DNA of 64,000 nt from Sipunculus nudus (Eukaryota > Annelida > Sipuncula > Golfingiida > Sipunculidae). The stretch spans positions 18,428,988 to 18,492,987 of the forward strand of contig CM049320.1 of assembly GCA_026874595.1 (NCBI GenBank), in the 5' to 3' direction. Below are positions 12,700 through 26,156 of the stretch, piece after piece. The position numbers and the translations under genes were made by a program. Position 1 is the stretch's first letter. Each line of letters begins with the position of its first letter. The notes beneath the pieces were generated by a model, which saw nothing but the letters and a program-made list of their open reading frames with translations, was not told the origin of the DNA and did no database searches.

Positions 12700-13170
12700 T
12701 AGTCATGGACCAGACAGCATGATAATGCTATAAAAACACTGAAAGATTGTCTTATTGACGCACCAGTTTTTGAATACTTTAATCCATATTGGGACTCTGA
12801 TATTGTTGTAGACGCAGGTCAAGCAGATATTGCTGCTATACTTTACAGGGAGACTACAATTGTATGATCAAGCAGACCGTTGACAGCAGTTGAAGAAAGG
12901 TACATGTATTCTCAAATGAACTAGAAGCACTTGCTGTACTTTTTGGCCTGAGGTCATGTCCACATTCAAAAAAATGACATACCAGTTACAATCGTAGCAG
13001 ACCACAAACAATTAGTTTCCATCGGTCGCAACCAAAATCTAGTAGGAATTCCTCAGTCATGGAGAACTATATTCTGCGGTCTACGCAGGATCTTAGCTGA
13101 AATGACTGTAAGTCACCTGAGATATAGCGATCATCATTTATTCCGTCGTCCGGTGGCAGTTAACAGGGCA
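12700..13170 (+). mobile_element. Ty3/Gypsy RT-RNase H junction fragment
   Basis: Translation from about 12718 reads HDNAIKTLKDCLIDAPVFEY, then DIVVDAGQADIAAILYRE. After an in-frame stop it resumes SSRPLTAVEERY and YSQ, followed in shifted frames by EALAVLFGL and a DHK-like stretch near 13000. This is the RT C terminus running into RNase H of a Ty3/Gypsy polyprotein. Several stops and a frameshift make it dead. Neither gag nor integrase is next to it, so it is a lone fragment. It is exactly the part missing from the elements at 1600-3960 and 22690-24890. Confidence 0.75.
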
Positions 13171-13519
13171 CAAATCGTACCCGTTTGTCCGTTGATCTTC
13201 TTCATCATCCCCTTGGTCTTTGGAAAATTGGCTGGGCTACCCAGAATTAGGTCGATTTAGAAACTTTACTGGTGTTGCTGTTAAGGTTACTGAACAAATA
13301 GTTGCATTTAATAAAAAAAAAACAAATATAACAGCATTTTAAGTTGAAAAATATTTCCCTGGCCCAAATCAGCTGAGCGTGAGGACCCAAGGGTCAATAC
13401 TTTGATGAACCTACAACCTTAGTTCTTACAGTATGAAATGACACACGGCCATATGCTGCCTTTACCAAATAACTGGAAATAGCCTTATATTGTTCCTCAA
13501 GGCACAAGCACACTGACTT

Positions 13520-14100
13520 TTAAACATGACGCACCTCTCACTCCTACTTCGGACATTACACTCAAAACACAAACTCTCATCGCACACATCAGAATCAGAC
13601 TACACACTCAAGACACTTCAAACTTCACGCTTAAACATTTCGCTCTCACATTCACACTCTCACATGAGCCTCTCACCTCACATTATCCGTTTCCACCATA
13701 CACCACATGGTTACACGTCACACACACTTCTTCCCTTAGACTCAGACTAACATATTATCCTCACACATCTCATATCATACTCAGACATCACCTTCACTCT
13801 CTACATTTGCACTCGCGACTCACATTCACACTTAAAACTGATCACACACTGCAAAATTCGCATTTAAACGTAACACTTCACACTTAAAACCCACACCTAC
13901 CACTCACACTTAACTAACAGTTAACACACACTTAACACTCACATTCACACTCATACTTAACACTCATACTTAACCCTCATACTTAACATTCAAACTGAAC
14001 GTTCACACTTTATAATTAAACTTACCCAATTCACTTCGACACTTTACATTTCCCATTTAAACTTTACGTTCACATCTCACTTCATACATCTCCCTGAGAC
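13520..14100. repeat. CA-rich degenerate satellite
   Basis: This is about 580 bp of loosely repeated CACACT, ACTCAC and CACTTAAC words with no fixed period visible by eye (for example 13900-14010). An open frame at 13526-13750 is a by-product of the low complexity. Confidence 0.8.
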
Positions 14101-15600
14101 GATAAAGAAAATAAAAAAAATGTTCATATTACTTATACATCCAACACAAACATTGCAATTTTCTGGTTTTACTAAGATTTAAGAAGGTTCTGCATTTTTT
14201 TTGCAGTTTATATCTTATGTTCATCGGATGCTGTGACTATTAAGCAAGGACTCTGTGTTATGTGTATAATATGTCAAAAATATGTCAAGGCAGGAACATG
14301 AGTTGCATTAGACATTTTAATGTTTTTCAAGGTATGTGAATTTAATAAATTCATAGTCATCAGCTAAATCCACATTCATTTAATTTGTAAAAACCAAATA
14401 TTATTTATCTTTTGGTCCATGTCAAAACACTGATTTTATGCAGAACACACTTGAATAAACAAAGAAAGTTTACAGCACAAGCATAGTTAAACATGGGGGA
14501 AATTTATGGGAAAACATTAAAAAGAAGCCACGGCCATGTGTCGGTGTGAGAGACATCAATAATGCTGATGTGTAAATTGATATTGTTAATGTGAAATTTA
14601 ACTTATAACTCCATCGCACCAGAACCGACATTCGTAGAACCGTACCATCCCCAGGGTTTTGAACAATCGAAGTCGTCCTGTTATATCATGTATGTAGGGT
14701 TATATTTCTACACATTTTTATATTGTGGCCTAGCCAAATTGAAGCCGCCGTGCAGGTACACTGTACTCTTCCGACCAAACCACTGATATAACACGTTTTG
14801 GGTTTCAATTCAAAGTGTATGTAGTCAAGCAATTGTGGCCCGTCGGAGACAGGAAAGTCAACACACATATCTGACATCTGCAGTTTTATCTTAATCCATG
14901 ACACCTTGATGGACGTGTATACATGTATTTCTGCCTGTTCTTGTCGCTTCTATTCATCAGTGTTAACTATTCACAGCTTGTCCACTCGTTTATATAGCCA
15001 GTCATTTTAAAGAGTAGTTTTGCAATATTGCCCAGAAAAACAACATTCAAGGCTGGTGGAGGCAGTTAAAAAAAATTTGGTCCCGGTGTCAGTAAGCTCT
15101 CGAATCCGTGTTCGGTTCACACAAGAATTATTATGTTTCTGATCGGAAAACCTGTATCGGTTCTGACACAAAAGAATTAGCGTTACTTTATTTATATAAA
15201 TAAGACAATGGGTCGGGATGAATTTCCTGGACGTCTTCCTGCTTATTTCGTGTAAAAATAATCTCTGGATCTCGATGGGATTAAAAAAATTAGGCCACAA
15301 TAAAGGCGTATTAAATAAAGACTTTGTCCTTTTTTGATAGCCTGGATGAAGGAACTTTGCTGTAATATATGATTTTACATGACGAATATCTTGAAATCTG
15401 TATACAACGAGTTGAATCATACTTTTATAGTAATATGGTTGGTGCATTCTCTTCGTCTCGGACTGATGATATTATAATTGAAGCCTTGATATTTTGTCAG
15501 TTAAGGGTACTCAAGGTTTTGGAGGACATTAAATCTTAAATTTGTTCTGTTCTGACACACCTCACTCTAGAAATACGAGCATGGGTTTCGCGTAAATGCT
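14100..15600. other. No gene seen; downstream flank of gene copy 1
   Basis: Minus-strand open frames at 14686-14904 and 15007-15447 show no recognisable domain, no splice context and no paralog in the other copies. The part nearest 15600 is probably the 3' UTR of gene copy 1. Confidence 0.4.
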
Positions 15601-16595
15601 TTATATTTCAATGGAGCAGAGCTTTATCCGGGACGACATCTGGTAGTGGACACGCAGATTAATGGCGGTGGTGACATTACCATCTACTTTCGGGTCATAG
15701 GTACAAGCGTAACTGCAGCGCAGGACGTCACCTTCTTCCTGGTAGGTGGTAAGACAGCGGCTGTGAAGCTTTTCCTGTTCCTCGGTACGGACGGTCCCAA
15801 AGACCAACACCGCATCACAGGAGCCACCGGTCATTGTAACATTGACAATAGCGCTAATGATTGGGGCATCGCAGTCAAAGTGATAGCTTAGCATTCCTGG
15901 AGGGCTGGATGGAACGTCATAGCAGATCAGAGGGTTGGTTTTGTCGGATGACACCAGGGGACCAGGACCCGTTACAGTTACAACAGGTGCTGCAAAAACA
16001 ATGATAATGAAAAAAAAGAAATAAAATAAAATTTTATAATGAAGATGGTTATAAAGCTAAGCTTTGACTGCAATAAATGGCATTTATAGATCCCTGACAA
16101 GTATCATCTTAGCCCACAATGTGAAGGGTTTTCGAATCGATTCGATAACCGATTCATTACGTCAATTCAACTCATGGTTCAGTTATTTCAGTTGTATTGA
16201 ATATCAAACAGTTAAAAGAATAAAGAATATGTTTTACCGCTATTTTTGTCGGTAATTTATATAAATAAAGAGACAATATTAGTGTTCCTCTGTTTCTGGG
16301 CGAAATGAGCGGTCATCCATTGATCGCTATAATAAGATCCAGGGTACATATACACTAAATATACTCAAAATCGTGACGTGCTCATCAAATCTGACAGTTC
16401 ACATAATGCTTCACAGTGGCACATGATACGAAAATAGTAATCAAAACGAGTAGATTTTGGGATTCAGAGTTACAGTTTAAAAAGAGTCCATGCAATAAAA
16501 TCCAACGATTATTCGACTTGTTTTTATACCCCTGCTTCGTTTAAATAAATATGACACCGAGTCAAAGAATCAAGTGTATTTTTTGTTGGCAGAAG

Positions 16596-16629
<34 letters not shown>

Positions 16630-18319
16630 CAATAAAAATAATAATAACAATAATAATAATAGTTCTTATTACCAACAGTCTTCTTGATATGTACAAGGAC
16701 GGCAAGGGCTCTTTTATAATTTACATCGACGCCTTGTTTGATTTCCCCGATAGGCAACTTGTCATTATACACGGCTCTGCTGAGAATAGGCTGTATTTGC
16801 ATATTGAAACAGTTCTCTGCAGCTCTGGGCATGATCCACCCACCACTGGAGGTATCATGGTGAACCCCGATAACCTGGCCAACCTGTGCCTGATACTGAT
16901 CCCCTTCAGGCACGAGAAACACCTAAAGGAGACACACCCATCAGTTACGAAAGGTACGCATATATAACATAATATACACTTTGAGGCTGTGTTCTCATCT
17001 TACTTGTATACATAAGCCAGAATATTTTATATCGAAACAGATTTGGTGTGTGTACAGCTGCACCTACCTGGAAAATATTTTTCAAGGTGGCTAACAATTC
17101 CATATAAAGCCATCCACGAATTAATATGATCTCAGGATAAAAATTTAACCGTGGGCCGAATTGATTTAGAATCATATGTTATGATGAATCAGATAACTTC
17201 CAAAATTTGATTGTCAATCGGCCGTTTTTCCAACCCTCCACAAATTTCATCAAATGTGTTTAAGTGTTTGTTCGTAAGGTTGCTGACAGACAAACAAACC
17301 AACAAATGGATAATGTAATACCTCTTCACCTGGCGATTTAATAATTATGCATAATAAAATATTATTAAAAAAATCTTTTACATAAATGCCTTTTGCATGC
17401 CCTGTGAGTGGCGGCACCTCGTGGCATACATTATACCGTACAGCACCACTCGTGGACCATCATTGTCGATGTGATACATGGCACTATACAAATACGCGGA
17501 AACCAGAAATTGACAATGTTTGTTTCTGTAGTCTAAAAAGGACAGGAAAATTAAGAATTGAAGTTCCCATATTCTCAGAAGCCGAGTCAAATTGCAGTGA
17601 CTCTAATGAAACCCCTAAGGAGTTTCAAACAAACATTTAAATAACATGTTTTTGACTGACCAATGTTTTTAAAATATTGAACTAATATTGTCGATTTACC
17701 TGGGAAAACGGTAAGCAAACATATGATCAGACAAAAAGTTTTTCGAAGGACACCTGGCATAATGGCCAGAGCCAATTTAAACAAGCCAAACCTTTGAACC
17801 TTGCAATGTTTAAAGTTCATGGCTTTGTGAGCGGGGGCATGAGAAAACATAGGACCACGTGATCTGTAGAGCCATTTTTTTATCAGAAATGGAGAAACAG
17901 CTTGACAATATCCTAATCATGTTCATGGTTTTGCTTAAGGTACACCCTAATAAGTACAAGCTATACTGGAACTGGCATTGCCTAAGAAAAGTTGTTATGC
18001 CCCAGGTTACTTGTGCTAATGAACCTGAATGGGCGTTATCGTTCGTTGCCTAACGTTTCTTTAATAAATAAAATTTTAGCGTTAAATATTTGACATACCT
18101 GCCTCCCAAGTTCTGCGACAATGATTTTCGTTTTGTTGTGGAGACGGAATGTATTCTCACCCAATACGTCCCACAGACTCAGGAAAATAATCCCGGGTTT
18201 TTTTGCGTAGAACTCCCAGGCAATAATCTCACCTGTCACGTTAATAGAGACCGATGGATAAATGTTGAGGTAGGGGCCTTGAGCATTTGGGAGGTCAACA
18301 GCAGCTGTCCCAAGACGTA
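15601..18319 (-). CDS. Gene copy 1, exons A-C: secreted family protein (unknown function)
   Basis: The three minus-strand coding exons are A 18319-18099, B 16922-16673 and C 15989-15601 (TAA stop). All junctions are GT-AG: acceptors TTTCAG, TTTAG and TGCAG, donors GTATGT and GTAATA. Intron phases are 1, 0 and 1. Exon A carries IIAWEFYAKKPG, SLWDV and sequons NVT and NKT. Exon B carries PEGD and ALAVLVHI. Exon C has seven Cys (local positions 23, 40, 58, 79, 92, 96, 125). No stop or frameshift is visible. With the probable first exon at 28816-28879 the protein is 307 aa. A secreted role is inferred from that exon. The fold may be beta-rich. No named family is recognised. Confidence 0.75.
16596..16660. 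repeat. (AAT)n microsatellite in intron 3 of copy 1
   Basis: An imperfect AAT/AAC run starts about a dozen bases inside the exon B donor. The same repeat occupies the same intron position in copies 2, 4 and 5. Confidence 0.9.
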
Positions 18320-18887
18320 CTGAAATAGGAAAGTTCAAAAGGTTCTCATTTGTATGTAAAATATATTAATCATGGTAATATTCGCAACTGTCTTATTTGT
18401 TTTTACTTAATATAGTCTATGCAATGTTCCATAGTTCATCCCTGCACGTTTAGTGCCCTGGAAGAAGCTTATTAGTTTCTTTTTTTTATATTAAAAAAAC
18501 CGGTATCAGTGAGGAGGAAGTGCATCATTCACGGATTTCTTGGGGATGCTCAAAAGAGCTTTAAAATAACAATTTAAACATTATTAAGGGGGGTGGAAGC
18601 CTTGCAATTTAATCTCCATATATGAATACGTCACACCTGAAGGGCCGCCCGGGCACATTGAAAATATATTATTATCAGAATCTGTATATGTAATGATATG
18701 GAATTGTAGTCGAGAAGCGCAGTACTGGGCGCTGCCATGACAGCTTCTGCAGCCGTGAACTGCCCCGTGATAAGGCGAGATAACACGGGCTGTGACGCGG
18801 TGGGAACCCAAACACGGTCACTTCCGGTGCACGTGTATTACTTAAAGCCTTGTCAAATCCTTCAAATTATCAACTACAAAATCAAAG

Positions 18888-19175
18888 ATGCCTCAGTGTC
18901 AAGCGGTCGATTATTCCAACCGTCGAGTGAACACTACGAGGATTACTTTCTTCATGATCCCTAATTGCCACAGAGACCCGAGTAAACGGGAATTAGCTCA
19001 AAAAAGGCTCCACAACATCAGCCATGGGCGTGGCAACTCGGTGCCATGCAGTGGTCACCCATCCTTTCGGCAAGGGCTGGGGTTTCTGTATGGGAAATTT
19101 TACTCAAGACTACCTAACAAATACAGCACAAACGACGGACAAGAAGAGTATGAGATGTTAACAGCTGAGACATGA
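18888..19175 (+). pseudogene. Possible damaged THAP-type zinc-finger frame
   Basis: The frame starts MPQCQAVDYSNRR, continues TRITFFMIP and RELAQKRL, and runs 95 codons. This resembles the N terminus of THAP domains (C-x4-C, then a FF.IP turn), a DNA-binding finger found in P-element-type transposases and host regulators. The second Cys expected five residues after the first is Tyr. The later Trp and C-x2-H parts are not seen, so either an intron follows or the copy is decayed. It stands alone on the plus strand between gene copy 1 exon A and the right duplication. Confidence 0.45.
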
Positions 19176-19179
19176 TGCA

Positions 19180-20130
19180 ATAACAGCATTGTTTGGGTAC
19201 AAGATCCAAAATGTGGACAGAGGTCCTGACCTTGCCCGGCCGTCAAGCGGACGAGAGCAAAAGCAGGCAAGTGCCGTCACGTCTCTTAACAGTTAACAAG
19301 ATCTCGACAGTTACTGAAACTTTTTATGTTTAAACTTTTTTTAGACATTTGAAAATTAGCACTGAATGAGGCTTTTTTTTAATCAAATTTCCAGGCAATT
19401 TGCAGACGTCTGCACCTTATGTTCCCATTATCGCCCATGTCAGCCGCTCGGGGGGGGGGATTTATTCTTTCGCGGTCCTTTTGCAAAAAGTGAGAAATAA
19501 TTCTGTACTCTTGAAAAGGTGAATTTGATATTCAGAAAAAAAATTGTTTGAACAATTATTAAAGGGAAGGACAGATAAAAGGTATCCGGGAAGTCTTAGA
19601 ATATTTCTTGTTAACATGAACCTTTGTCAAATGTCGATTAGTATCAAACTCGACACGCTTTTTTTATAAAGGATTACCTGGCAGTTGTCAAAAACTTGGT
19701 CTGCTCCCCAGATCAAACATACTTTTTATTATTTACAATTTTTACACAGGTGAAAATTATTTTGTATTGATTGTTTATTAATTAAATAATACACATGTAC
19801 AAATACAATCACTATTTATTACCTCTCCTCAGTGTCATTTTCTTTATGCAATTACATAAAAACTGTATTTTAATGTTACTTATGACATGCACACAATATC
19901 AATATTATAAATGTATAAATATATATATACACACGCACACATAAAATAATAGTTTACCGTCTCATAATACGTAGAGTAAACTATCTCAATATAAATATAT
20001 AAATGTTGTATATTCATGTTACTTCTGACACACAGGCAAACATATTTAAATAATAATATTGATTGGTAGATCAGAAAAAAATATCACTGAATGTAACACT
20101 ATTTTGTGGTTAATGGTTATAATATTAGTT
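19180..20130. other. No gene seen
   Basis: AT-rich sequence with a short poly-G tract near 19451 and no supported frame or repeat structure. Confidence 0.4.
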
Positions 20131-20296
20131 TTATTGCAGGGCTTCCTCAACTTCTTTGAAACCAGGGTACTTGTCATCTAGATCTGGATCTGGCTGCAGC
20201 ACTTCTTGATGGCAGAGTGATTCTGTTTGCCCTGCCCAGATATTGCCAATGTGTATCCAGGCTGGCAGTTGTCTGAAAGCCATTAGCCTAATCTGC
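20131..20296 (-). CDS. Possible terminal exon, P2X7-tail-like
   Basis: On the minus strand, a TTCCAG acceptor at 20297 opens 54 codons ending at TAA (20133-20131). The reading is IRLMAFRQLPAWIHIG... and ends DDKYPGFKEVEEALQ. The pattern of A-x-RQ, W-x-H, Cys-His and a final YxGFK recalls the C-terminal part of the P2X7 intracellular domain, which is also found in many invertebrate proteins. Here it is short and lacks most of the usual cysteines. No upstream exon was found. Its coding status rests on the open frame, the acceptor and clean non-repetitive codons. Confidence 0.3.
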
Positions 20297-20299
20297 CTG

Positions 20300-21092
20300 G
20301 AACAAATACAGCACAGTGATTACAGAAAAATATGAATGTGAAATGTGTTCATTTATTTCCTGTCCAGGTCAACATCTTTCATGTTTCTGTGAGATGTTTC
20401 TACATTTTGTCACATGCCTTATTTCATTGGCCACTTTTTAAAGTTTTAATAAATGTATTAATACAAGAAAACTGCAAGACTATTATTAAAGTTCATTTTT
20501 GTATGGCTATGAGCTTCATTGCTTTATTCCCCTTTTCATGCTTGTGAGAATCTTTTTATTTAGTTTGCAGCTGCATGAATGAAGAAGCTTATCTCTTAAA
20601 GTTATGAATACTCATTTTAAGTATGGTATACATAATATATGACATATTTCATTTGCGGTAGTTTCACAGTTAAACTTGAAGGGACAATATAATAAAAAAT
20701 ATTTATTTACATGCATACAATGATACATTACATTACCGGTATATCCATAGTTGCACAAATAATTTTTAAAAAGTAAAAAGGGAAGACAGAAGGTGTGAAA
20801 GGGCCAAATATACAGATATAAAATATATGCAGGAGTAAAGTACTGACGATCGTACACATATCGTAATTATTATTGTTTTATTTGAAAGTCCTTCTGGTCT
20901 TACCTGTTACTATTAGTCATTATGTAATGTACCCATCTCCTTTCAACTTTCGATATTAGATGTCTGGAAAATCACGTCCGAAGCACCGCCTCCGACAGAC
21001 AGAGTAAAGCTGGCCGGTTAGATGACACAATCGGTTTCGGCCAAGTCAGACGCGCGGACACCTCTCTAAGCTCTGTAGCACACCCGTGACCT
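20300..21092. other. No gene seen; left flank of the right duplicate
   Basis: Short open frames at 20332-20547 and 20612-20857 have no recognisable content. The sequence from about 20940 (GC-richer, AAGCACCGCCTCCG) may already belong to the duplicated unit, but its partner would lie left of the window. Confidence 0.4.
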
Positions 21093-22689
21093 CCTGGTCG
21101 GCATTGCGTCGGTTACAAGTGACTGCGAATCCAAGGCATGACAATCCCGCCCAGTGTTTTCATCCTCGTCCGACGATGTTTTTTTGTCATTTTGCAGTAC
21201 TCGTTCACATTGTCATATCTCTGACTCGTCAAAAACGGTTGAATTTCGCTGAGATCGCGCGTTGTTTACCAAGTTGTCATGCTGCATTCCCAGTATGACC
21301 TTCACCCTAACCTCCGCGCAGAAACCACTGCTGCGCCAGCAGATGGCACACAACTGACCAGCCTCCCTGCTGGAGGTTACAGCCCTGAAGCCAATCACTG
21401 TGCTGCTACAGTAGGGTTCCCGTTACGTCAGCAGTGCTGGGCCGAGCAAGCCAACATGGCAGCGCCCATGGGCCTTGTTTTTTTCTCATTTGACCTTAAT
21501 TACTGGACTAACTGTGATCATATCGCGCGTATGGCATCCCTGTTTACGATGTTCATGGATGGATTAATTGAATTAAGCAGGTTCAGATTTAAGGCTTCCA
21601 CCCCCTTTAATCCAAATTTTGCATATGTTCCCAGTAAAAATATATGATCAATTCTTTAGACGATGTTGGAAGGAGATACAAACATGCCACAAGACCTGAC
21701 GTGTGAGAATAGAAAACGTTTTACCTGATATTAGCCCATAAAATGTTCTTGTTGAATAAATCTGGTTATGTTTTTATCAAAATAACTCGTGTTACATGCA
21801 AAAATTGTTACATGTGGTATCTATTTCATCAGTTATCCTATATAACGGTTAATCATGAGTCTCCAATTAAGCTACATTCCTGTTGTAGAGTCACCAAAGA
21901 CTGGGATATTAAATTTCTTGTCAGCATACAGAAACTTATCCACTTAATACATGTATTTTCTAAAACAATCCAGTCGCACCTCGGTGGCTAAAAGGAATAT
22001 TACTAAATATCAGACCCCTGTCGAAATCCTTATTTGAGAATTTAGCACTCCGTTCCACAACCAAGGAACAAAAACAAGACTTGTAGCACCTTAGATGTCT
22101 ATATTAATTAATTAATTTGACTTGTATACACCTTTGACACAATCAGCATGCAAAATTTTATCGAATTTGGAACTTTGTCCACCAAGTCTGAGGTTAATAA
22201 TCTTGTTTGCAGACTACATTTTTCAAAAACGTGAGCACCTTTCATCATAAAATGATTATTTTTTTTATCTTTAACAAGTCTGACTCTGTTAATAGTTCAT
22301 ATTTTATGTGATGGTCATGGATTATTTTATATTATGTATTATTATATTTTATATATTATATATAATATATTACGTATATAATATATCATATTATATTATG
22401 TCATACACCTATGACTACATATGTGTAAATGGAAAACTATCGAAACTAGGTCGGACGTGTACTCATGTGTTATTAAAGCACAATAAAATATGCTTATGAC
22501 AAAGGGTCAATAATTGCATGTGGGACTGATCGTTGTCAAAATCGGCATACGAGCTTGAATTCATTCAAGAAGCATGTCATCATACGAAGACTTCTATTGC
22601 CATCTAAAGCATATTGCTACTTAATGGAGGCCCTTTCCTGTTTTCTTTTCTTTATTATGTTTAGTTTCCTGGTTCCTCTATATTCTAAC

Positions 22690-24890
22690 GCCTCTTCTCT
22701 AATTGAATGGCAGTCGCGCTAACGTTTCCCCATTTCGAAGTGGTCCTCGTTAAATCATTAGGCTACAGCGGTGTTCATGACATATACGAAACGCTACCTG
22801 ACTTGTCATCAGATGCTACCTGCACCTCATACGAAACTTCCAAAGCCAAACCACGTACTTTGTGCATAGAAAAAAAGTTTCAGCGATCTACAAGTTCAGA
22901 AATCTTAATCATGCTTGAGGTGAATACATCGACACGTATGTGGCGTGAAGCCGCCAAATATTGTGAGTTTGCCGATACAGACAAAGAAATTAAAACGCAC
23001 ATCATCCAAGCATGTCGCTCATCAAAATTGCGCCGCGAAGCCCTGCAAGATTCGACCCTGACTGTCACACAGCTGATAGACTTTGCCCACACCATGGAAA
23101 ACACCGAATTGCAAGTGGTTGGGATGAAAAGAGGCAACAACACTGTAAATTCTCTGCGACGACCACATCCTGTGACTCGTACCCATACCCAGCAAGTCAC
23201 ACACCACCACAGGAAGCCGCCTCAATCAAAACGATGCCACAACTGTGGAAGTAAATTTTTGCACCAAGGAGGGATGGCAGTATGCTCAGCACATGGAAAA
23301 AATGTGTTCGGTATTTAGAAGATTCCATCATTCATTATTTTGCAAGGGTCTGCATGTCCAAACACCGAACAACACCTAATACGTCAAAAATCCGCACCAC
23401 GCAACAGACAACATCACAGACCACCCCGTTTGAGTGTAATTGAAGCAGACGACACCTCAAGTGACAGATCTGATGAACATAGGTATCAGTTTGCTTTCCA
23501 TATTGACCAGATAAATTAAATCAATCCCTAACAACCAACATCACCACAGAAATGTTAAAGCAAAAGTTAAAATCATGGTCGACAGTGAAGCTAGTGTAAA
23601 CATAATTGATGGAAAATGTTACAAAACCACGTCCAAAGCTAAAATCCACAAAGGTCAAATTACATTCGTACGGGTCTTCTACCCCGCTACTAATCATGAG
23701 ACAATTTGAAAGGGACGTTAAATCTCCCAGCAAAATCACCTGTGTCGATTTCTTCCTAGAATCTGACAATAATGGATTATTTCATTAGCTGCAAAACATT
23801 ACCAGAACTTAGACTACTGCACCTAAACATCAATCAACTGAATGCGCCTTCAGAGCACAAAGCACAACTGGTCAGTGAGTTAGACTGTTGATTTTATGGA
23901 ATAGGTAAACAAGCTATGAACATTGAGCAAACAAAGGCTAAAACCAAACAAGATGCCACACTGCAAAAGGCAATCAGCATTATGCAGTCAGGTAGATGGC
24001 ATACCATCAAGGACATACGTGACAATGATTCTGATATTGACAAAGGTACGCTAAAATCACTGCCCAATGTAAAAGATGAACTGACAATCATTTCGGATAA
24101 CGAACCAATCCTGAGAGGTAGCAAAATTGTGTTACCCAAAAATCTCCAACAAAACGTGCTAGCCTTGGATCAAAAAGATCATCTGGGAATCATTAAAACA
24201 AAACAGCTTTTACGAACAGTTAATGTTAATCAGACATTGCCTCGCATGCCAAGCAGTTACACCTCAGCATGTGAATGAACCACTGCTAATGTCGATCCCT
24301 ATCAGCTAACACTGTCATACCATTAATGGACAAAATATTTGCAATTTTCGGAACACCTTTAACTCTAAAAATGTACAATGTATCCCCGTGGCAATCAGAA
24401 AAATTTGCAGATTCTCTACCTATTAAGGCTTCGAGCACAGAAGAATTACCCTATCTGGCCAATTTAAAATAAGAATGTGAAAGGTTCAACAGGAATCTAG
24501 GTTCTTTAGAACTCTAGAATCACAGTTCTTTAGAAACGACAGAGCCATCCGTCATCAAACTACAGGCGTCAGCCCAGCCAAGTGCCTAATGGTCAGAGAT
24601 GTCATAATAAAAAATCCTCAAATACTTAAAGAGCAAAAATCTGAAAATGACTGAAAGAGAGAGGGACTATAAAAAAAAATGAAAGTGTATGCTGACCAAA
24701 GCAGAAACGCAAAGGAACGAAGTGTACCCATGGGAGACACTGTGCTTGTACAGCAACCAAAACAGAACAAGTTAACAGCTGCATACAAACCGACTCCCTA
24801 CAGATTAACCCCAGTAAAAGGACGCATGGTCAATGTAGAACAGTCAAGCACAATGCATCATTCTTTAAGATCGTGCCCGCCGGCATAGCA
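22690..24890 (+). mobile_element. Degenerate Ty3/Gypsy-type retrotransposon, right copy
   Basis: Same order as the left copy: gag 22707-23318, a protease remnant near 23578 (the active-site Gly position reads Glu here, not stop), an integrase zinc-binding remnant 23916-24278, and an integrase C-terminal stretch 24679-24888. Two further deletions removed the WFP/His part of the zinc-binding region and the start of the catalytic core. RT and RNase H are missing, as in the left copy. If gene copy 1 uses the 28.8-kb first exon, this element lies antisense within its intron 1. Confidence 0.8.
22707..23318 (+). pseudogene. gag: Ty3/Gypsy gag remnant, right copy
   Basis: 203 codons are open. It is nearly identical to 1616-2227, with a few substitutions (for example Gly to Ser beside the first pair of zinc-knuckle cysteines). 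The frame has survived in both copies although protease and integrase have not. Confidence 0.7.
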
Positions 24891-25648
24891 GACACAATAC
24901 CCCGCTGACACATCTTCGGCTCCTGGTCACTGGTAAAATACCTTGTGTTGAACAAGGCCAACCAGGCTATCTACAGCAACAACAAAACACATACATATAC
25001 CCTGTGTGTGACGCCGACCTCCAAGATACTATGGATATACCAATTACGGCTCTAATCATTAATGTACATAATTGACTCAGTTTCATGTATAGACACTAAC
25101 ACACACACACACATATATATATACACCTATGATTTTTATTATCATTTTCAAAGATACGTTATAACTGAGTATACTTTAATATCTATCATATAAGACTGTA
25201 TTTTAACAATTAAACAATTATATTTGGATCATTTATCCAATCAAAGTAAAATGAGAAGTTTTGTAACATTAGCTTATATCAGATTTGTTACAGGTTTTAA
25301 GTTCAAGGTGGATTAGGTAATGTTGTGTCCAGCATGATACCTTCAAGGTCAACAGCCCTGTAGACATCCTTAAGGCCACCCTAAACCCGGAGAACCGGTA
25401 CAAACATGTACTTTAAGTCATGTGTGAACCACGTAGAGGGACTGGTTGCAAAATATCATATGATAAGTGACTGTTAATATGAATCCCATTTATAAATATA
25501 ACAAATATTGTCCGATAACGTTTCACACTTTTCCTTGATTCAGTGTTGATTTTGCAATAAAGTATATACACATTTCAGTCAGCTTAATCTGAGTGACTTA
25601 CTTTCCAATATGAATATATTATGAATTCCAATTCCAATTTAGAATCTA

Positions 25649-25779
25649 AAATAAAAATCACCAGTATGATCTATTCAGCCATATATGAAGTTTTTTTCAT
25701 GTTAATAAAGTTTTGCACCCAACTGTCATATTTACTATGTTTGTGATGGAATTTGCAAGTTTTTGTAATTACAAACACT
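25649..25779. other. ~130-bp segment present only in the right duplicate
   Basis: The left copy reads straight from AGAATCT to CTAGATAAAG near 4720-4730. The right copy has about 130 AT-rich bases between them. It is either a small insertion here or a deletion in the left copy. It has no coding content. Confidence 0.7.
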
Positions 25780-26156
25780 CTAGATAAAGGATTTTAGCTA
25801 AAAAGCAACTCGAGTGAAAGGAGTGTTCAGGGCATGTGTATTTTCAGAACAGAAGCAGAAAATAAATAGAGATGTATATGGTGGTCCCATGGGTAACCGT
25901 GAACCCAACATTAATGTTGTAAACAATACTTGCCAGAGAGGATGCATTGCAGGATAACGGAACTGTAAAGCCAGAAACTCACTCGTTACTGAAAGACCCT
26001 CGGACAAAAACATTCAAAGGAATAATCAGTCGTAAAACTGTTGCAGATAAATGCACGTATTACAAGATACACTACGACTTTATTTTATAAATAAATTTTT
26101 AACTTGAATATATTTGTTATATTATATATCTATATATTTTATTTATATATATGTAT

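Noticed and set aside
13526-13750. 74-codon His/Ser/Leu-rich open frame
   Set aside because: It lies wholly in the CA-rich low-complexity satellite.
14686-15447. Minus-strand frames of 72 and 146 codons downstream of gene copy 1
   Set aside because: They have no domain, no splice context and no paralog next to copies 2, 4 or 5. Probably 3' UTR or intergenic.
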